Shown here: in pieces, positions 24,517-33,887 of the stretch
Position numbering within the stretch: position 1 is the first letter of the stretch
How the letters are laid out: each line of letters starts with the position of its first letter
Source of the DNA: Rubrobacter taiwanensis
Lineage (GTDB): Bacteria; Actinomycetota; Rubrobacteria; Rubrobacterales; Rubrobacteraceae
Reading direction: 5' to 3'
DNA length: 64,000 nt
Assembly (NCBI RefSeq): GCF_004337705.1
Contig: NZ_SKBU01000015.1
Location: 326,529 to 390,528 of the forward strand
Translations under genes and position numbers: made by a program
Notes under the pieces: model-generated
Databases searched by the model: none
What the model saw: the letters and a program-made list of their open reading frames with translations, nothing else
What the model was told of the DNA's origin: nothing

Positions 24517-25665
24517 ATGGCGAGAAAACGCGGCAACGGGGAGGGCTCGATCTACAAACACCGCCGCAATGGGAAGGTTGTGGGCTACCGGGGAGCCTAT
24601 TTCGTCTACACGGCGGACGGCCCGAAGCGCCGCTATGTTAATGGCAAGGATCGTGAGGAAGTACGCCAGAAGCTAACGAAGGCCATGGCTGACCGCGACA
24701 GCGGTATCGTGGTAGATGACAAAAATCTCAGCGTTGGAGAGTACTTAGACCGCTGGCTCTTTGACTGCGTACGCGGCACAGTAAGAGAGTCCACGTTCTC
24801 AAGAGATGGGTACTTGATTCGAAACCACATCAAGCCCGCGCTCGGAAGAATCCGGTTGAAGAACCTGAACGCCCTCCACCTCCAGGGCTTCTACCGGGGC
24901 CGCTTGGACTCCGGGCTTTCCGGCTCGACGGTACAGAAGATACACCACGTTTTACACAAGGGCCTCGCCCAGGCCGTGAAGTGGGATCTAATACCCCGTA
25001 ACCCGGCGGATGCCGTTAAGGCTCCCAGCCCCTCGAAGAAGGAGATGCACCCTCTCTCCGCAGACGAGGCCCGGCGACTGCTTGAAGCTGCCCGGGGAGA
25101 TAGGTTTGAAGCTCTCTATGTCCTGGCTGTCTATACAGGCATGAGGTGCGGGGAGTTGCTGGGTCTGAAGTGGGAGGATATAGATCTCGATAACCACACG
25201 ATCAGGGTTCGCCGCACGCTCACCCGGACGGAGAATGGCAAGAAGCTCAGCCTCGGAGAGCCGAAGACGAAGAAGAGCCGCCGCACGGTGAAGCTCTATG
25301 CAAGAGTCGTAGAAGTTCTCAAGCGACACCGGGCACGCCAGGCAGAAGAAAAGCTGAAGTCCGGCAGCCTCTACCGGGACCAGAACCTAGTCTTCGCCGG
25401 AGAGAATGGCGGGCTCATCAACCCCTCCAACCTCCGCCAGCGGTCCTTCCTTCCCTTGCTCAGGCGTGCCGGGCTGCCTCAGATACGCTTCCACGACCTC
25501 CGGCATACCTGTGCGTCCCTGCTCTTCCAGAGGAACGTCCACCCCAAGTTCGTTCAGGAGTTGCTTGGTCACGCCTCTGTCGCCATCACGCTCGACACCT
25601 ACAGCCACATGCTGCCCGGCATGGGCGGCGAGGTCGCTGACACGATGGGAGAAGCCCTCGGTTAG
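24517..25665 (+). CDS. int: Tyrosine-type site-specific integrase
   Basis: 382 aa. N-terminal arm-binding domain (GNGEGSIYKHRRNGKVVGY), core-binding domain (SVGEYLDRWL, about 70-165), catalytic domain from 175. The catalytic residues are visible: Arg in YTGMRCGELLGL, His-x-x-Arg in FHDLRHTCASLL, His in LLGHASVAITLDTYSH and the nucleophile Tyr in the same block. AAGGAGGAATAAGG precedes ATG. Its 3' end points at the tRNA-Val 3' end 100 bp away, the typical layout of an element integrated in a tRNA gene. The gene is intact although most of its presumed island is decayed. Confidence 0.95.
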   Translation: MARKRGNGEGSIYKHRRNGKVVGYRGAYFVYTADGPKRRYVNGKDREEVRQKLTKAMADRDSGIVVDDKNLSVGEYLDRWLFDCVRGTVRESTFSRDGYLIRNHIKPALGRIRLKNLNALHLQGFYRGRLDSGLSGSTVQKIHHVLHKGLAQAVKWDLIPRNPADAVKAPSPSKKEMHPLSADEARRLLEAARGDRFEALYVLAVYTGMRCGELLGLKWEDIDLDNHTIRVRRTLTRTENGKKLSLGEPKTKKSRRTVKLYARVVEVLKRHRARQAEEKLKSGSLYRDQNLVFAGENGGLINPSNLRQRSFLPLLRRAGLPQIRFHDLRHTCASLLFQRNVHPKFVQELLGHASVAITLDTYSHMLPGMGGEVADTMGEALG

Positions 25666-25693
25666 CCCGCGTTGCTGCACGGTTGCTGCACAA

Positions 25694-25717
25694 AGCCCCC
25701 GGCACGTGCCGGGGGCT
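25694..25717 (-). terminator. Perfect 24-bp palindrome, terminator hairpin
   Basis: AGCCCCCGGCAC / GTGCCGGGGGCT, twelve-base arms with no spacer. On the minus strand TTTGTG follows. It lies beyond the tRNA cluster and 29 bp after the integrase stop. Confidence 0.55.
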
Positions 25718-25728
25718 CTCTACGCGCA

Positions 25729-25758
25729 CCACGTTTTACCTGCAAAACGTGGATTTTT
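25729..25758 (+). terminator. Rho-independent terminator of the integrase
   Basis: CCACGTTTT / AAAACGTGG (25729-25737 and 25744-25752), perfect nine-base stem with a six-base loop, followed by ATTTTTT. It ends just before the tRNA-Val 3' end. Confidence 0.7.
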
Positions 25759-25763
25759 TAAAG

Positions 25764-25835
25764 TGGGCGATGCTGGACTCGAACCAGCGACCCCCTCCTT
25801 GTAAGGGAGGTGCTCTCCCGCTGAGCTAATCGCCC
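25764..25835 (-). tRNA. tRNA-Val (TAC)
   Basis: 72 nt on the minus strand: acceptor GGGCGAT / ATCGCCC, D-arm AGCTCAGCGGGAGAGC, anticodon loop with TAC between CCTCC and GGAGG stem bases, T-loop TTCGAGT, discriminator A. Its 3' end faces the integrase and is the likely attB. Confidence 0.97.
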
Positions 25836-25838
25836 GCG

Positions 25839-25911
25839 TGCCCCCAACGGGATTCGAACCCGTGCCGCCGCCTTGAAAGGGCGGTGTCCTAGGCCTCTAG
25901 ACGATGGGGGC
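25839..25911 (-). tRNA. tRNA-Glu (TTC)
   Basis: 73 nt on the minus strand: acceptor GCCCCCA / TGGGGGC, anticodon loop with TTC in the CCGCC/GGCGG stem, T-arm GGGTTCGAATCCC, discriminator A. Three bases separate it from tRNA-Val. Confidence 0.97.
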
Positions 25912-25951
25912 CTGTCGCCGGAGACCCCGATGTCATCCCGAGATCTCCCAG

Positions 25952-26023
25952 TGAGCCGGGTAGGGATCGAACCTACGACACGAGGATTAAAAGTCCCCTG
26001 CTCTACCACTGAGCTACCGGCCC
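25952..26023 (-). tRNA. tRNA-Lys (TTT)
   Basis: 72 nt on the minus strand: acceptor GGGCCGG / CCGGCTC with one G-T, D-arm AGCTCAGTGGTAGAGC, anticodon loop CTTTTAA, T-loop TTCGATC, discriminator A. First gene of a Lys-Glu-Val cluster read leftwards. Confidence 0.97.
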
Positions 26024-26198
26024 AGCCGGACTTAGAGTTTACCAACTATTCCTGCATATTTCCGCGCGGATCCGGCCGTTCGCCGCGGCCTCGCGGTGTC
26101 GGGCAGGCTGAAGGGTTGCCCCGCAGCCCGCTGATTCTCCCGGCTGTGCTAGGATGCCTGCCGTAGTCTGGCAAGAGGGAAGCTGGAGGTAGAACAGG

Positions 26199-27164
26199 AT
26201 GGCCGTGAAGTTCGGAGTCTTCGTCCCGCAGGGGTGGCGTTTGGATCTGGTCGAGATAGAGGATCCTGCAGAGCAGTACGAGGCGATGACCCGGGTAGCC
26301 CGGGTGGCAGAGGAGACGGGGGCGTACGATTCGATCTGGGTCTACGACCACTTCCACACCGTGCCCACGCCGGAGAAGGAGACGACCTTCGAGTGCTGGA
26401 CGATAACCGCCGGTCTCGTCCGCGACACCGAACGGGTGAAGGTCGGCCAGATGGTGACCTGCAACGGTTACCGCAACCCGGCGCTGCTGGCGAAGATGGC
26501 CTCGACCGCAGACGTGATGAGCCACGGGCGGCTCCTGTTCGGGCTCGGGGCCGGCTGGTACGAGCACGAGTGGCGAGCCTACGGCTACGGTTTCCCGCCG
26601 GTCCCCGAGCGGATGCGGGCCTTCAGGGAGGCGTGCGAGATCATCCACCGCATGTGGACCGAGGACGACGTGGTCTTCGACGGCGAGTTCTACAAGATAG
26701 ACCGCCCCATCAACGAGCCGAAGGGTGTCCAGAAACCGCACCCGCCGTTCTGGATCGGGGGCAGCGGGGAGAGGGTGACGCTGAAGCTGGTGGCGCAGTG
26801 GGGCGACGCCTGCAACGTCTTCGGCGACCCGGACACGCTGCGTCACAAGTTCGGCGTGCTCAGGCGCCACTGCGAGAGCGTTGGCCGGGATTACGGCGAG
26901 ATCACGCGCTCGACCAGCGTGAACGTCCACCTCATCGATCCCGGCGAAGACCCCGAACGGGCCACCAGAGAGGCTCGCGGGAAGCGCAGCTTCGAGGAGT
27001 ACGCGGATATGTTCATGATCGGCACGCCGGAGCAGATCTGCGAGCGGCTGCAGCCCAGGGTGGAGGCCGGGGTTCAGTACTTCATCGTCTACCTGCCGCG
27101 CGTGGCCTACGACCAGGAGATGGTGCGCCGTTTCGCCAAAGAAGTCGTGCCGAACTTCGCCTGA
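26199..27164 (+). CDS. LLM-class F420-dependent oxidoreductase
   Basis: 321-aa TIM-barrel luciferase-like monooxygenase family protein. Family blocks: AEETGAYDSIWVYDHFHTVP, LVRDTERVKVGQMVTCNGYRNPALLAKMA, LFGLGAGWYEHEWRAYG and KPHPPFWIGGSGERVTLKLVA. This F420-type set is common in actinobacteria; the substrate cannot be read from sequence. ATG is preceded by GGAGG. The 170 bp upstream to tRNA-Lys hold no other gene. Ends 10 bp from the convergent purH. Confidence 0.9.
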   Translation: MAVKFGVFVPQGWRLDLVEIEDPAEQYEAMTRVARVAEETGAYDSIWVYDHFHTVPTPEKETTFECWTITAGLVRDTERVKVGQMVTCNGYRNPALLAKMASTADVMSHGRLLFGLGAGWYEHEWRAYGYGFPPVPERMRAFREACEIIHRMWTEDDVVFDGEFYKIDRPINEPKGVQKPHPPFWIGGSGERVTLKLVAQWGDACNVFGDPDTLRHKFGVLRRHCESVGRDYGEITRSTSVNVHLIDPGEDPERATREARGKRSFEEYADMFMIGTPEQICERLQPRVEAGVQYFIVYLPRVAYDQEMVRRFAKEVVPNFA

Positions 27165-27174
27165 AAATTCCCTA

Positions 27175-28692
27175 CTAGTGCAGGAAGTGCCGGTGGCCGG
27201 TGAAGACCATCGGTACTTCGAGGCGGTCGGCGGCGGTTACGACCTCGTCGTCGCGCTTGGAGCCGCCGGGCTGGATGATGGCCGCGACCCCGGCCCCGGC
27301 CAGCGTCTCCACGCCATCCGGGAAGGGAAAGAAGGCGTCGCTGGCGGCGACCGCCCCGCGCGCCCGCCCTCCGGCCTTCCTCACCGCGATCTCCGCCGCA
27401 TCCACACGGCTCATCTGACCGGCCCCGATGCCGACCGTCGCCCCGTTCCTCGCCAGCACGACGGCGTTGCTCTTGACCTGCTTCGCTACCCGCCAGGCGA
27501 AGAGCAGGTCCGCGCTCTGCTCCGGCGTGGGTTCGACCCGCGTAACGGTGCGGTGCCCGGAGGCATCCTCCACCCGGTCTGTGGTCTGCAGGAGCATCCC
27601 GCCGGTGACGTGCTTCGCGGAGAGTGCGGGCGGCTCCAGCCGGCCGGCCCGCAGGAGGATCATGTTCTCTTTGCGGGCGAAGACCTCCCGCGCCTCCTGC
27701 GCGAACTCCGGCGCGACGAGCACTTCGGTGAAGACCTCCGAGATCTCCTCCGCCAGCTCCCTGCTCACCGCGCCGTTGAGCGCCACGATGCCGCCGAAGG
27801 CCGACACCCGGTCGGAGTCCAGCGCCTTCCGGTAGGCATCCTCCACGCTCGTTCCGACCGCCGCCCCGCACGGGTTGGCATGCTTGACGATAACTGCTGC
27901 CGGCTCGTTCCCGAGCCCGGCCAGCAGCGTGCGGGCGGCGTCCACGTCGTAGAGGTTGTTGAACGATAGCTCCCGGCCCTGCAGCTGCTCCACATCCGAG
28001 AGCAGGTGCCTCCCGCCGGGCCCGGCGTAGTAGGCTGCCCGCTGGTGCGGGTTCTCCCCGTAGCGCAGCTTAGCGACCCGCTCGTAGCGGTCGAGACGCA
28101 CCTCCGGGAACTCCTCTTCCCCCGCCAGCCACCCGGCTATCCGGGCGTCGTAGGCCGCAGTCCGGCGGAAGGCCGCAAGCGCGAGCCGCTTCCTGAGCCC
28201 TGAAGACACCTCGCCCAGCTCCCGCAGCTCGCCCAGAACCTCCGCGTAGAACTCCGGCGACGGGACGACCGCCACGGAGCGGAAGTTCTTGGCCGCCGCC
28301 CGCAGCATCGCCGGCCCCCCGATGTCTATCTGCTCGACGGCCTCGGACTCCTCCGCCCCGCCCTCCACCGCCTTCTCGAATGGGTAGAGGTTTATACACA
28401 CCAGCTCCACCGGCCGTATCCCCAGCTCCTCGAGCTGCCGCAGGTGTCCGGGGTCGCTCCGGTCGGCCAGGATCCCGCCGTGGATCTTCGGGTGCAGCGT
28501 TTTGACCCGCCCGCCCAGGATCTCCGGCGCGCCGGTGACCTCGGAGACGGGCGTCACCGGGACGCCGCTCTCTTTGAGGGTCCGCGCCGTGCCGCCGGTG
28601 GAGACGATCTCGAACCCCAGCTCGCAGAGCCCGCGGGCGAACTCTGCCACCCCGGCCTTGTCCGAAACGGAGACCAGCGCCCGGCGCTTCAC
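27175..28692 (-). CDS. purH: Bifunctional AICAR formyltransferase / IMP cyclohydrolase
   Basis: 505 aa, last two steps to IMP. The N-terminal cyclohydrolase half shows [34 protein letters not shown] and [14 protein letters not shown]. The C-terminal transformylase half shows [23 protein letters not shown] and [14 protein letters not shown] start overlapping the upstream aminotransferase-family gene stop (GTGA at 28689-28692). Last gene of the purine operon. Confidence 0.97.
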   Translation of the reverse strand: MKRRALVSVSDKAGVAEFARGLCELGFEIVSTGGTARTLKESGVPVTPVSEVTGAPEILGGRVKTLHPKIHGGILADRSDPGHLRQLEELGIRPVELVCINLYPFEKAVEGGAEESEAVEQIDIGGPAMLRAAAKNFRSVAVVPSPEFYAEVLGELRELGEVSSGLRKRLALAAFRRTAAYDARIAGWLAGEEEFPEVRLDRYERVAKLRYGENPHQRAAYYAGPGGRHLLSDVEQLQGRELSFNNLYDVDAARTLLAGLGNEPAAVIVKHANPCGAAVGTSVEDAYRKALDSDRVSAFGGIVALNGAVSRELAEEISEVFTEVLVAPEFAQEAREVFARKENMILLRAGRLEPPALSAKHVTGGMLLQTTDRVEDASGHRTVTRVEPTPEQSADLLFAWRVAKQVKSNAVVLARNGATVGIGAGQMSRVDAAEIAVRKAGGRARGAVAASDAFFPFPDGVETLAGAGVAAIIQPGGSKRDDEVVTAADRLEVPMVFTGHRHFLH

Positions 28693-29834
28693 GATGCTCT
28701 CCCTATCGCACGATCCAGGTCGGCTATGAGGTCTTCTGCGTCCTCGACCCCGACCGAGAGCCGCAGCAGGCCCTCCGTGACGCCCCGGGCCTCCCGCTCC
28801 TCCTCCGGCATCGCCGCGTGGGTCATGCTCGCCGGGTGCGTCAGGAGCGACTCGACGCCTCCCAGAGACTCGGCGAACGAGAACACCCTCACGGAGCCTA
28901 TCACCCGGCGGGCGGCCTCGGCCCCGCCCCTCAGGGTGAACGAGACCATCCCGGAGAAGCCGCGCATCTGCCGCCGGGCCAGCTCGTACTGCGGGTGGGT
29001 GGGCAAACCCGGGTAGTTGACCGACTCCACCTCCGGATGCTCGCGCAGGAACTCCGCCACGGCGAGCGCGTTCGCTTCGTGCTGGCGCATCCGCACCGCC
29101 AGCGTCTTCAGGCCGCGCAGCACCAGCCAGGAGTCGAACGGGCCCGGCACACCCCCCGCTGCGTTCTGGTAGAACTTCATCGCCTCGTAGTGGCCGGCGT
29201 CGTTGGTCGCCACCGCGCCGCCGACCACGTCCGAGTGTCCGCCCATGTACTTGGTCGTGGAGTGGACCGTTATGTCCGCTCCGAGGTCGGTGGGAGTCTG
29301 GAAGTACGGCGAGGCGAAGGTGTTGTCCACAGCGACGATGGCCCCGCGCTCGCGGGCGAGCTCGGAAAGAGCCCGGATGTCGCAGAGGGTGAGCATCGGG
29401 TTCGTGGGCGTCTCCAGCCAGAGCAGCCTCGTCTGCGGGCGGAAGGCGGCCTCGATCTTAGAGATGTCGCGCGGATCCGTGAAGGTGAACGAGATCCCCT
29501 GCCGCGTCAGCACCTTCTCGAAGAGGCGGTAGGTCCCGCCGTAGAGGTCGTCCCCAGCGACTACGTGATCCCCGGCCTCCAGCAGGCTCAGGACGGCGGT
29601 GGTGGCGGCGAGCCCGGAGGCGAAGGCCAGTCCGTAGCGGCAGTTCTCCAGCGAGGCCACGCACTCCTCCAGGGCCGTCCGGGTGGGGTTGCCGGTGCGG
29701 CTGTACTCGTATCCCTTGTGCCGCCCCAGCCCTTCCTGCGTGTAGGTCGAGGTCTGGTAGATGGGCACTATGGTCGCGCCGGTCGCAGGGTCAGGCTCCT
29801 GCCCCACGTGTATGGCGCGGGTGGCGAACTTCAT
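28689..29834 (-). CDS. metB: Cystathionine gamma-synthase/gamma-lyase family PLP enzyme
   Basis: 381-aa Cys/Met metabolism PLP enzyme. RAIHVGQEPDPATGATIVPI starts the fold; YEYSRTGNPTRTALE, VAVDNTFASPYFQTP and HSTTKYMGGHSDVVGG with the Schiff-base Lys are diagnostic. Next to a cystathionine beta-synthase-like gene it probably acts as a gamma-lyase in reverse transsulfuration, but gamma-synthase cannot be excluded. ATG 29834 is set by GAGGAGGGAGC and by the ATGA overlap with the upstream gene. The pair is inserted between purN and purH with coupled stops and starts, so it is part of the purine transcript. Confidence 0.93.
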   Translation of the reverse strand: MKFATRAIHVGQEPDPATGATIVPIYQTSTYTQEGLGRHKGYEYSRTGNPTRTALEECVASLENCRYGLAFASGLAATTAVLSLLEAGDHVVAGDDLYGGTYRLFEKVLTRQGISFTFTDPRDISKIEAAFRPQTRLLWLETPTNPMLTLCDIRALSELARERGAIVAVDNTFASPYFQTPTDLGADITVHSTTKYMGGHSDVVGGAVATNDAGHYEAMKFYQNAAGGVPGPFDSWLVLRGLKTLAVRMRQHEANALAVAEFLREHPEVESVNYPGLPTHPQYELARRQMRGFSGMVSFTLRGGAEAARRVIGSVRVFSFAESLGGVESLLTHPASMTHAAMPEEEREARGVTEGLLRLSVGVEDAEDLIADLDRAIGRAS

Positions 29835-30838
29835 GCTCCCTCCTCGAAAACGCGGTACGGTCTCTTTAGCTCCTCCCGGCTTATGCCGGCCTCCCGCTCC
29901 AGCCACTCGTCGTTGAAGACCTTGGTGACGTAGCCGCGGCCGGAGTCCGGGAAGAGCGTGACGACCACGGCCTCCGCCGGCAGGTCCTTCGCCACCCGGA
30001 TGGCGGCCACGGCCGCCATCCCGCCCGAACCGCCGACGAAGATTCCCTCCTCGTTCATCAGGCGGCGGGTCATCAGGAAGCTCTCCCGGTCGGTGACCTG
30101 TACGACGTCGTCCACCACGCTCATGTCCAGCGTCTGCGGGTAGAAGTCCTCGCCCACGCCCTCGACCAGGTAGGGGTGGACGTTCTCCGGATCGGAGAAG
30201 ATGGAGCCCTCCGGGTCGGCCCCGATCACCCGCACCTCCGGGTTGCGCTCCTTGAGGTAGCGCCCGACGCCGACTATGGTCCCGCAGGTGCCCATCCCGC
30301 AGACAAAATGCGTGATGCGGCCCGCGGTCTGCTCCCAGATCTCAGGCCCGGTCGTCTCGTAGTGCGAGAGCGGATTGGCGGGGTTGGAGTACTGGTCCGG
30401 CTTGTAGCCGCCCGGGATCTCCTCCGCCAGCCGGTCGGAGACGGAGTAGTAGCTCTCCGGGTCGTCCGGCGGCACGGCGGTCGGGGCGACGACGACCTCG
30501 GCCCCCAGCGCTCTCAGGAGATCCCGCTTCTCCGGGCTCACCTTGTCCGGCATGGTGAAGACGCAGCGGTAGCCCTTGATGGCCGCGGCGATGGCGAGCC
30601 CGACCCCGGTGTTCCCGCTGGTGGGCTCCACGATGGTGCCTCCGGGCCTGAGGAGCCCGCGCTTCTCGGCGTCCTCGATCATCTTCACCGCCGGGCGATC
30701 CTTGACCGACCCGCCGGGGTTCATGAACTCGGCCTTCGCCAGCAGGAGGGCCTCTATGCCCTCGCCCTCCGAGATGCGGCCCAGCCGCACCAGCGGCGTC
30801 TTGCCAACGGCCGCCAGTATGTTCTCGTGGTAGTCCAA
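29831..30838 (-). CDS. Cystathionine beta-synthase / cysteine synthase-like PLP enzyme
   Basis: 335 aa, fold type II. Lys in NPGGSVKDRPAVKMI, phosphate-holding EPTSGNTGVGLA and glycine loop CGMGTCGTIVGVGRYL. No C-terminal CBS domains. Sequence flavour (KGYRCVFTMPDKVSPEKR, LMNEEGIFVGGSGG) favours cystathionine beta-synthase over CysK. It may condense serine or O-phosphoserine with homocysteine or sulfide. TTG start after GAGAGGAGAGGA. The stop overlaps the ATG of the gamma-lyase gene. Confidence 0.88.
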   Translation of the reverse strand: MDYHENILAAVGKTPLVRLGRISEGEGIEALLLAKAEFMNPGGSVKDRPAVKMIEDAEKRGLLRPGGTIVEPTSGNTGVGLAIAAAIKGYRCVFTMPDKVSPEKRDLLRALGAEVVVAPTAVPPDDPESYYSVSDRLAEEIPGGYKPDQYSNPANPLSHYETTGPEIWEQTAGRITHFVCGMGTCGTIVGVGRYLKERNPEVRVIGADPEGSIFSDPENVHPYLVEGVGEDFYPQTLDMSVVDDVVQVTDRESFLMTRRLMNEEGIFVGGSGGMAAVAAIRVAKDLPAEAVVVTLFPDSGRGYVTKVFNDEWLEREAGISREELKRPYRVFEEGA

Positions 30839-30851
30839 TCCTCTCCTCTCC

Positions 30852-31448
30852 CTAGCCTCTCCGGGGCGGCGTGAGCTTGCCGGCGAAGTACTCTCCGACG
30901 GCCCGCACGAGCAGCCGGTGCTCGACCGGGTGCAGCCGCTCCAGCAGCGACTCCACGGTGTCCCCGGGCAGGATCTCCACCTCCTCCTGAGCGATCACCG
31001 GTCCGGCATCGACCTCCTCGACCATGAAGTGGACGGTCACCCCCGTCACCCGCTCGCCGGCTTCGAGAGCGCGCCCCACGGCGTTCAGCCCCCGGTACTT
31101 CGGCAGCAGCGAGGGATGAACATTGATAACGGCCGGGAAGCGGTCTAAAAAGACCGGGGTGAGTATCCGCATGTAGCCGGCCCCGACGACGAGCGCGACG
31201 CCGTAGGCGGCTATGCGGTCGGCGAGCTCCGCGTCGTATTCCTCCCGGTCCGAGAACTCCGCCGGATCGAGGTACTCGACCGGGACGCCCGCCCTGCGGG
31301 CCCGCTCGAGGGCGAAGGCGTCTTCTCTATCTCCCCCCACTACGGCCAGGTTCGCGGGGTATGCGTCCAGCAGCGCCTGGAGGTTGGTCCCCGAGCCGGA
31401 GGCGAGCACCGCGAAGCGCGCCTCCGGCGGCAGGCACCGCTCAGGCAA
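30852..31448 (-). CDS. purN: Phosphoribosylglycinamide formyltransferase
   Basis: 198 aa, 10-formyl-THF-dependent step 3 of purine synthesis. FAVLASGSGTNLQALLDA, then PAVINVHPSLLPKYRGLNAV with the catalytic Asn-His-Ser/Pro site, and HFMVEEVDAGPVIAQEEV with the catalytic Asp. TTG start at 31448, overlapping purM by eight bases. A later start would lose the first strand. Confidence 0.95.
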   Translation of the reverse strand: MPERCLPPEARFAVLASGSGTNLQALLDAYPANLAVVGGDREDAFALERARRAGVPVEYLDPAEFSDREEYDAELADRIAAYGVALVVGAGYMRILTPVFLDRFPAVINVHPSLLPKYRGLNAVGRALEAGERVTGVTVHFMVEEVDAGPVIAQEEVEILPGDTVESLLERLHPVEHRLLVRAVGEYFAGKLTPPRRG

Positions 31449-32451
31449 ACTCCACCGTCCCGCCGTTCTCCACGACCTCCCCGATGTGCCACGCCTTACA
31501 TCCCGTGCCGTGCAGGATCTTAAGCGCGCGCCCCGCCTCCGCCGCTCCCACCACCACGCAGAACCCCACGCCCAGGTTGAAGACCCGGCGCATCTCGTCC
31601 TCCGGGATGCCTCCGAGCTCGCGGATCATGGCGAAGACTGGGGGCTCCTCCCAGGAACCGGCCCGCAGCCGCGCTCCCAGTCCTCCGAGCGCCCGCGGCA
31701 GATTCTCCACCAGTCCCCCGCCGGTCACGTGCGCCATCCCGCGCACCTCGACCTCCCGGCGCAGCGCCTCTATCTGGCGCACGTACGCCCGGTGCGGCTC
31801 CAGGTACTCCTCGCCCACGGTGCGCCCGAGGCCGCGCCAGGTATCGCCGTATCCGACGCCGGCGTCCGCGAGCACCCGGCGCGCGAGCGTATAACCGTTG
31901 GTGTGCAGCCCGCTGGAGGCCAGCCCGAGCACGGCGTCCCCGGCCCGTACCAGCTCGCCCGTGACCAGCTCACCGCGCTCGCAGACCCCCAGGCACGCCC
32001 CGACGACGTCGAGGGCCGAGCCATAGAGGTCGGGCATCTCCGCCGTCTCGCCGCCGACGAGAGCCACGCCCAGCTCCCGGCACGCCTCTGCGGCCCCGGA
32101 GACGATCCCGGCCACAACCTCCGGGATGAGCCTTCCGCTCGCCACGTAGTCCAGGAAGATCAGGGGCCTCGCCCCGGTCGCGAGCACGTCGTTGGCGCAG
32201 TGATTCACGATGTCCGCCCCAAGGGATGTGTAGCGCCCCAGCTCATCGGCCACGAGCACCTTCGTACCGACGCCGTCCACGGTGGAGGCGAGAACGGGCT
32301 CGCGGTAACCGGAGAGCCGGTACAGGCCGGCGAACCCTCCGGGGAGAGGGACGACCCCGGGTCCGTGCGTGGACTCCACCGCCGCGCGCATCAGCGCCGC
32401 GGCGCGGTTGCCCGCGTCTATGGAGACCCCCGCCTCCTCGTAACTCCCCAC
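31441..32451 (-). CDS. purM: Phosphoribosylformylglycinamidine cyclo-ligase
   Basis: 336-aa AIR synthetase. GVSIDAGNRAAALMRAAVES, LASTVDGVGTKVLVADEL, DIVNHCANDVLATGARPL and VGGETAEMPDLY are the ATP-grasp-like PurM hallmarks. The GTG at 32451 follows the purF stop immediately with GGGGGAGAAG upstream; an open frame continues far upstream but only as purF shadow. Confidence 0.96.
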   Translation of the reverse strand: MGSYEEAGVSIDAGNRAAALMRAAVESTHGPGVVPLPGGFAGLYRLSGYREPVLASTVDGVGTKVLVADELGRYTSLGADIVNHCANDVLATGARPLIFLDYVASGRLIPEVVAGIVSGAAEACRELGVALVGGETAEMPDLYGSALDVVGACLGVCERGELVTGELVRAGDAVLGLASSGLHTNGYTLARRVLADAGVGYGDTWRGLGRTVGEEYLEPHRAYVRQIEALRREVEVRGMAHVTGGGLVENLPRALGGLGARLRAGSWEEPPVFAMIRELGGIPEDEMRRVFNLGVGFCVVVGAAEAGRALKILHGTGCKAWHIGEVVENGGTVEFA

Positions 32452-32453
32452 GG

Positions 32454-33887
32454 CTACTTCTCCCCCAGCGAAGCGCACTGCCGCTCCAGCGCAAACTTGC
32501 CGGCGGTCCCGGCGAGAGGGTACTCCCCGTCGAAGCAGGCCCGGCAGAGGCTTTCCTTCCTCCGCCCGGTAGCCGCGACCATGCCCTCCAGCGAGAGGTA
32601 GGCTAGCGAGGTGGCCCCGATCTGGTCCCGGATCTCCTCCACCCCGTGGTTCGCCCCGACGAGGTGCTCCGGTGTGTCCATGTCTATCCCATAGTAGCAG
32701 GGACCGGTGACCGGCGGCGAGGAGACCCGGAAGTGCACCTCGCGCGCGCCGGCCTGAAAGAGCAGCTCCACGATCTTGCGGCTCGTATTCCCCCGCACGA
32801 TGGAGTCGTCTATGACGACCACCCGCCGGCCCGAGATCACGGACGGCAGCGGGTTCAGCTTGAGCCGGATGCCGAGCTGGCGCATCTTCTGTGTCGGCTC
32901 GATGAAGGTGCGCCCCACGTAACGGTTCTTGATCAGGCCCTCCGCGAACGGGATGCCGCTGGCGCGCGAGTAGCCCACCGCTGCCGGTATCCCGGAGTCC
33001 GGGACCGGGATGACCACGTCGGCCTCCGCCGGAGCCTCTCCGGCCAGTATCTCGCCCATCCGCTGCCGGACCCCGGCGACCTCCCGGCCCTCCAGATTCG
33101 AATCGGGCCGGGCGAAGTACACGTACTCGAAGACGCACATCGCCCGCCTCTTCGAGAGGCCCCGGAGGCTGTGCAGGCCCTCGTCGTCTATCACCACGAC
33201 CTCGCCGGGCTCCACGTCTCGCAGGTACTCCGCCCCCACGATGTCCAGTCCGCAGGTCTCGCTGGAGACGGCATATCCTCCCTCGACACCCCCGATAGCG
33301 AGCGGCCGGAAGCCGTACGGGTCGCGGAAGGCAACGAGCGCGTCCCCCGCGATCATGGCCACCGAATAGGCTCCTGAGAGGCGCTCCATGGCCGAGAGGA
33401 CGGCCTCCCCCACGTCCATCCCGTCCTCCAGACCCTTCACGACGCTGGCGGCGACGAGGGCCGTGTCCGATGTGGAGTTGAACTCGAACCCCTCTCCTAC
33501 CAGGGCATCCCGCAGCGCGGCAGCGCCCAGCAGATTCCCGTTGTGCGCCACGGCGACATTGGTCTCGCCGCGCCCGGCGAACTCCGGCTGGGCGTTCTCC
33601 CAGGAGGCAGAGCCGGTTGTGGAATACCGGACGTGCCCGAGGGCTATGTGGCCCGGCTCCAACGCGGCCAGCCTGCCCTCGTCGAAGATCTGAGAGACCA
33701 GCCCCACGTCGCGCACGGCGAGCGTCCGGGAACCGTCGGAGACGGCGATCCCGGCCGACTCCTGCCCCCGGTGCTGGAGCGCATAAAGCCCGAAGTACGT
33801 CCGCTGGGCCAGCTCGCCGGAGAGCTCGCGGGACCGGATGCCGAAGACCCCGCAGTACTCCCTGAGCCCTCCTGTCGCGAGGCTCAT
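32454..33887 (-). CDS. purF: Amidophosphoribosyltransferase
   Basis: 477 aa, committing step of purine synthesis. Class II glutaminase with Cys11 in [11 protein letters not shown], exposed after propeptide removal; [11 protein letters not shown] and HNGNL follow. The PRPP-binding [14 protein letters not shown] lies near residue 350. [10 protein letters not shown] near the end and other Cys fit the Bacillus-type enzyme with a structural [4Fe-4S] cluster. ATG overlaps the purL stop (ATGA). Confidence 0.96.
   Translation of the reverse strand: MSLATGGLREYCGVFGIRSRELSGELAQRTYFGLYALQHRGQESAGIAVSDGSRTLAVRDVGLVSQIFDEGRLAALEPGHIALGHVRYSTTGSASWENAQPEFAGRGETNVAVAHNGNLLGAAALRDALVGEGFEFNSTSDTALVAASVVKGLEDGMDVGEAVLSAMERLSGAYSVAMIAGDALVAFRDPYGFRPLAIGGVEGGYAVSSETCGLDIVGAEYLRDVEPGEVVVIDDEGLHSLRGLSKRRAMCVFEYVYFARPDSNLEGREVAGVRQRMGEILAGEAPAEADVVIPVPDSGIPAAVGYSRASGIPFAEGLIKNRYVGRTFIEPTQKMRQLGIRLKLNPLPSVISGRRVVVIDDSIVRGNTSRKIVELLFQAGAREVHFRVSSPPVTGPCYYGIDMDTPEHLVGANHGVEEIRDQIGATSLAYLSLEGMVAATGRRKESLCRACFDGEYPLAGTAGKFALERQCASLGEK

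Noticed and set aside
12400..25763. Duplicate of the tRNA-Val 3' end as left attachment site
   Set aside because: By eye no match to the tRNA T-arm/acceptor sequence occurs in this span; only the true tRNA genes carry it.
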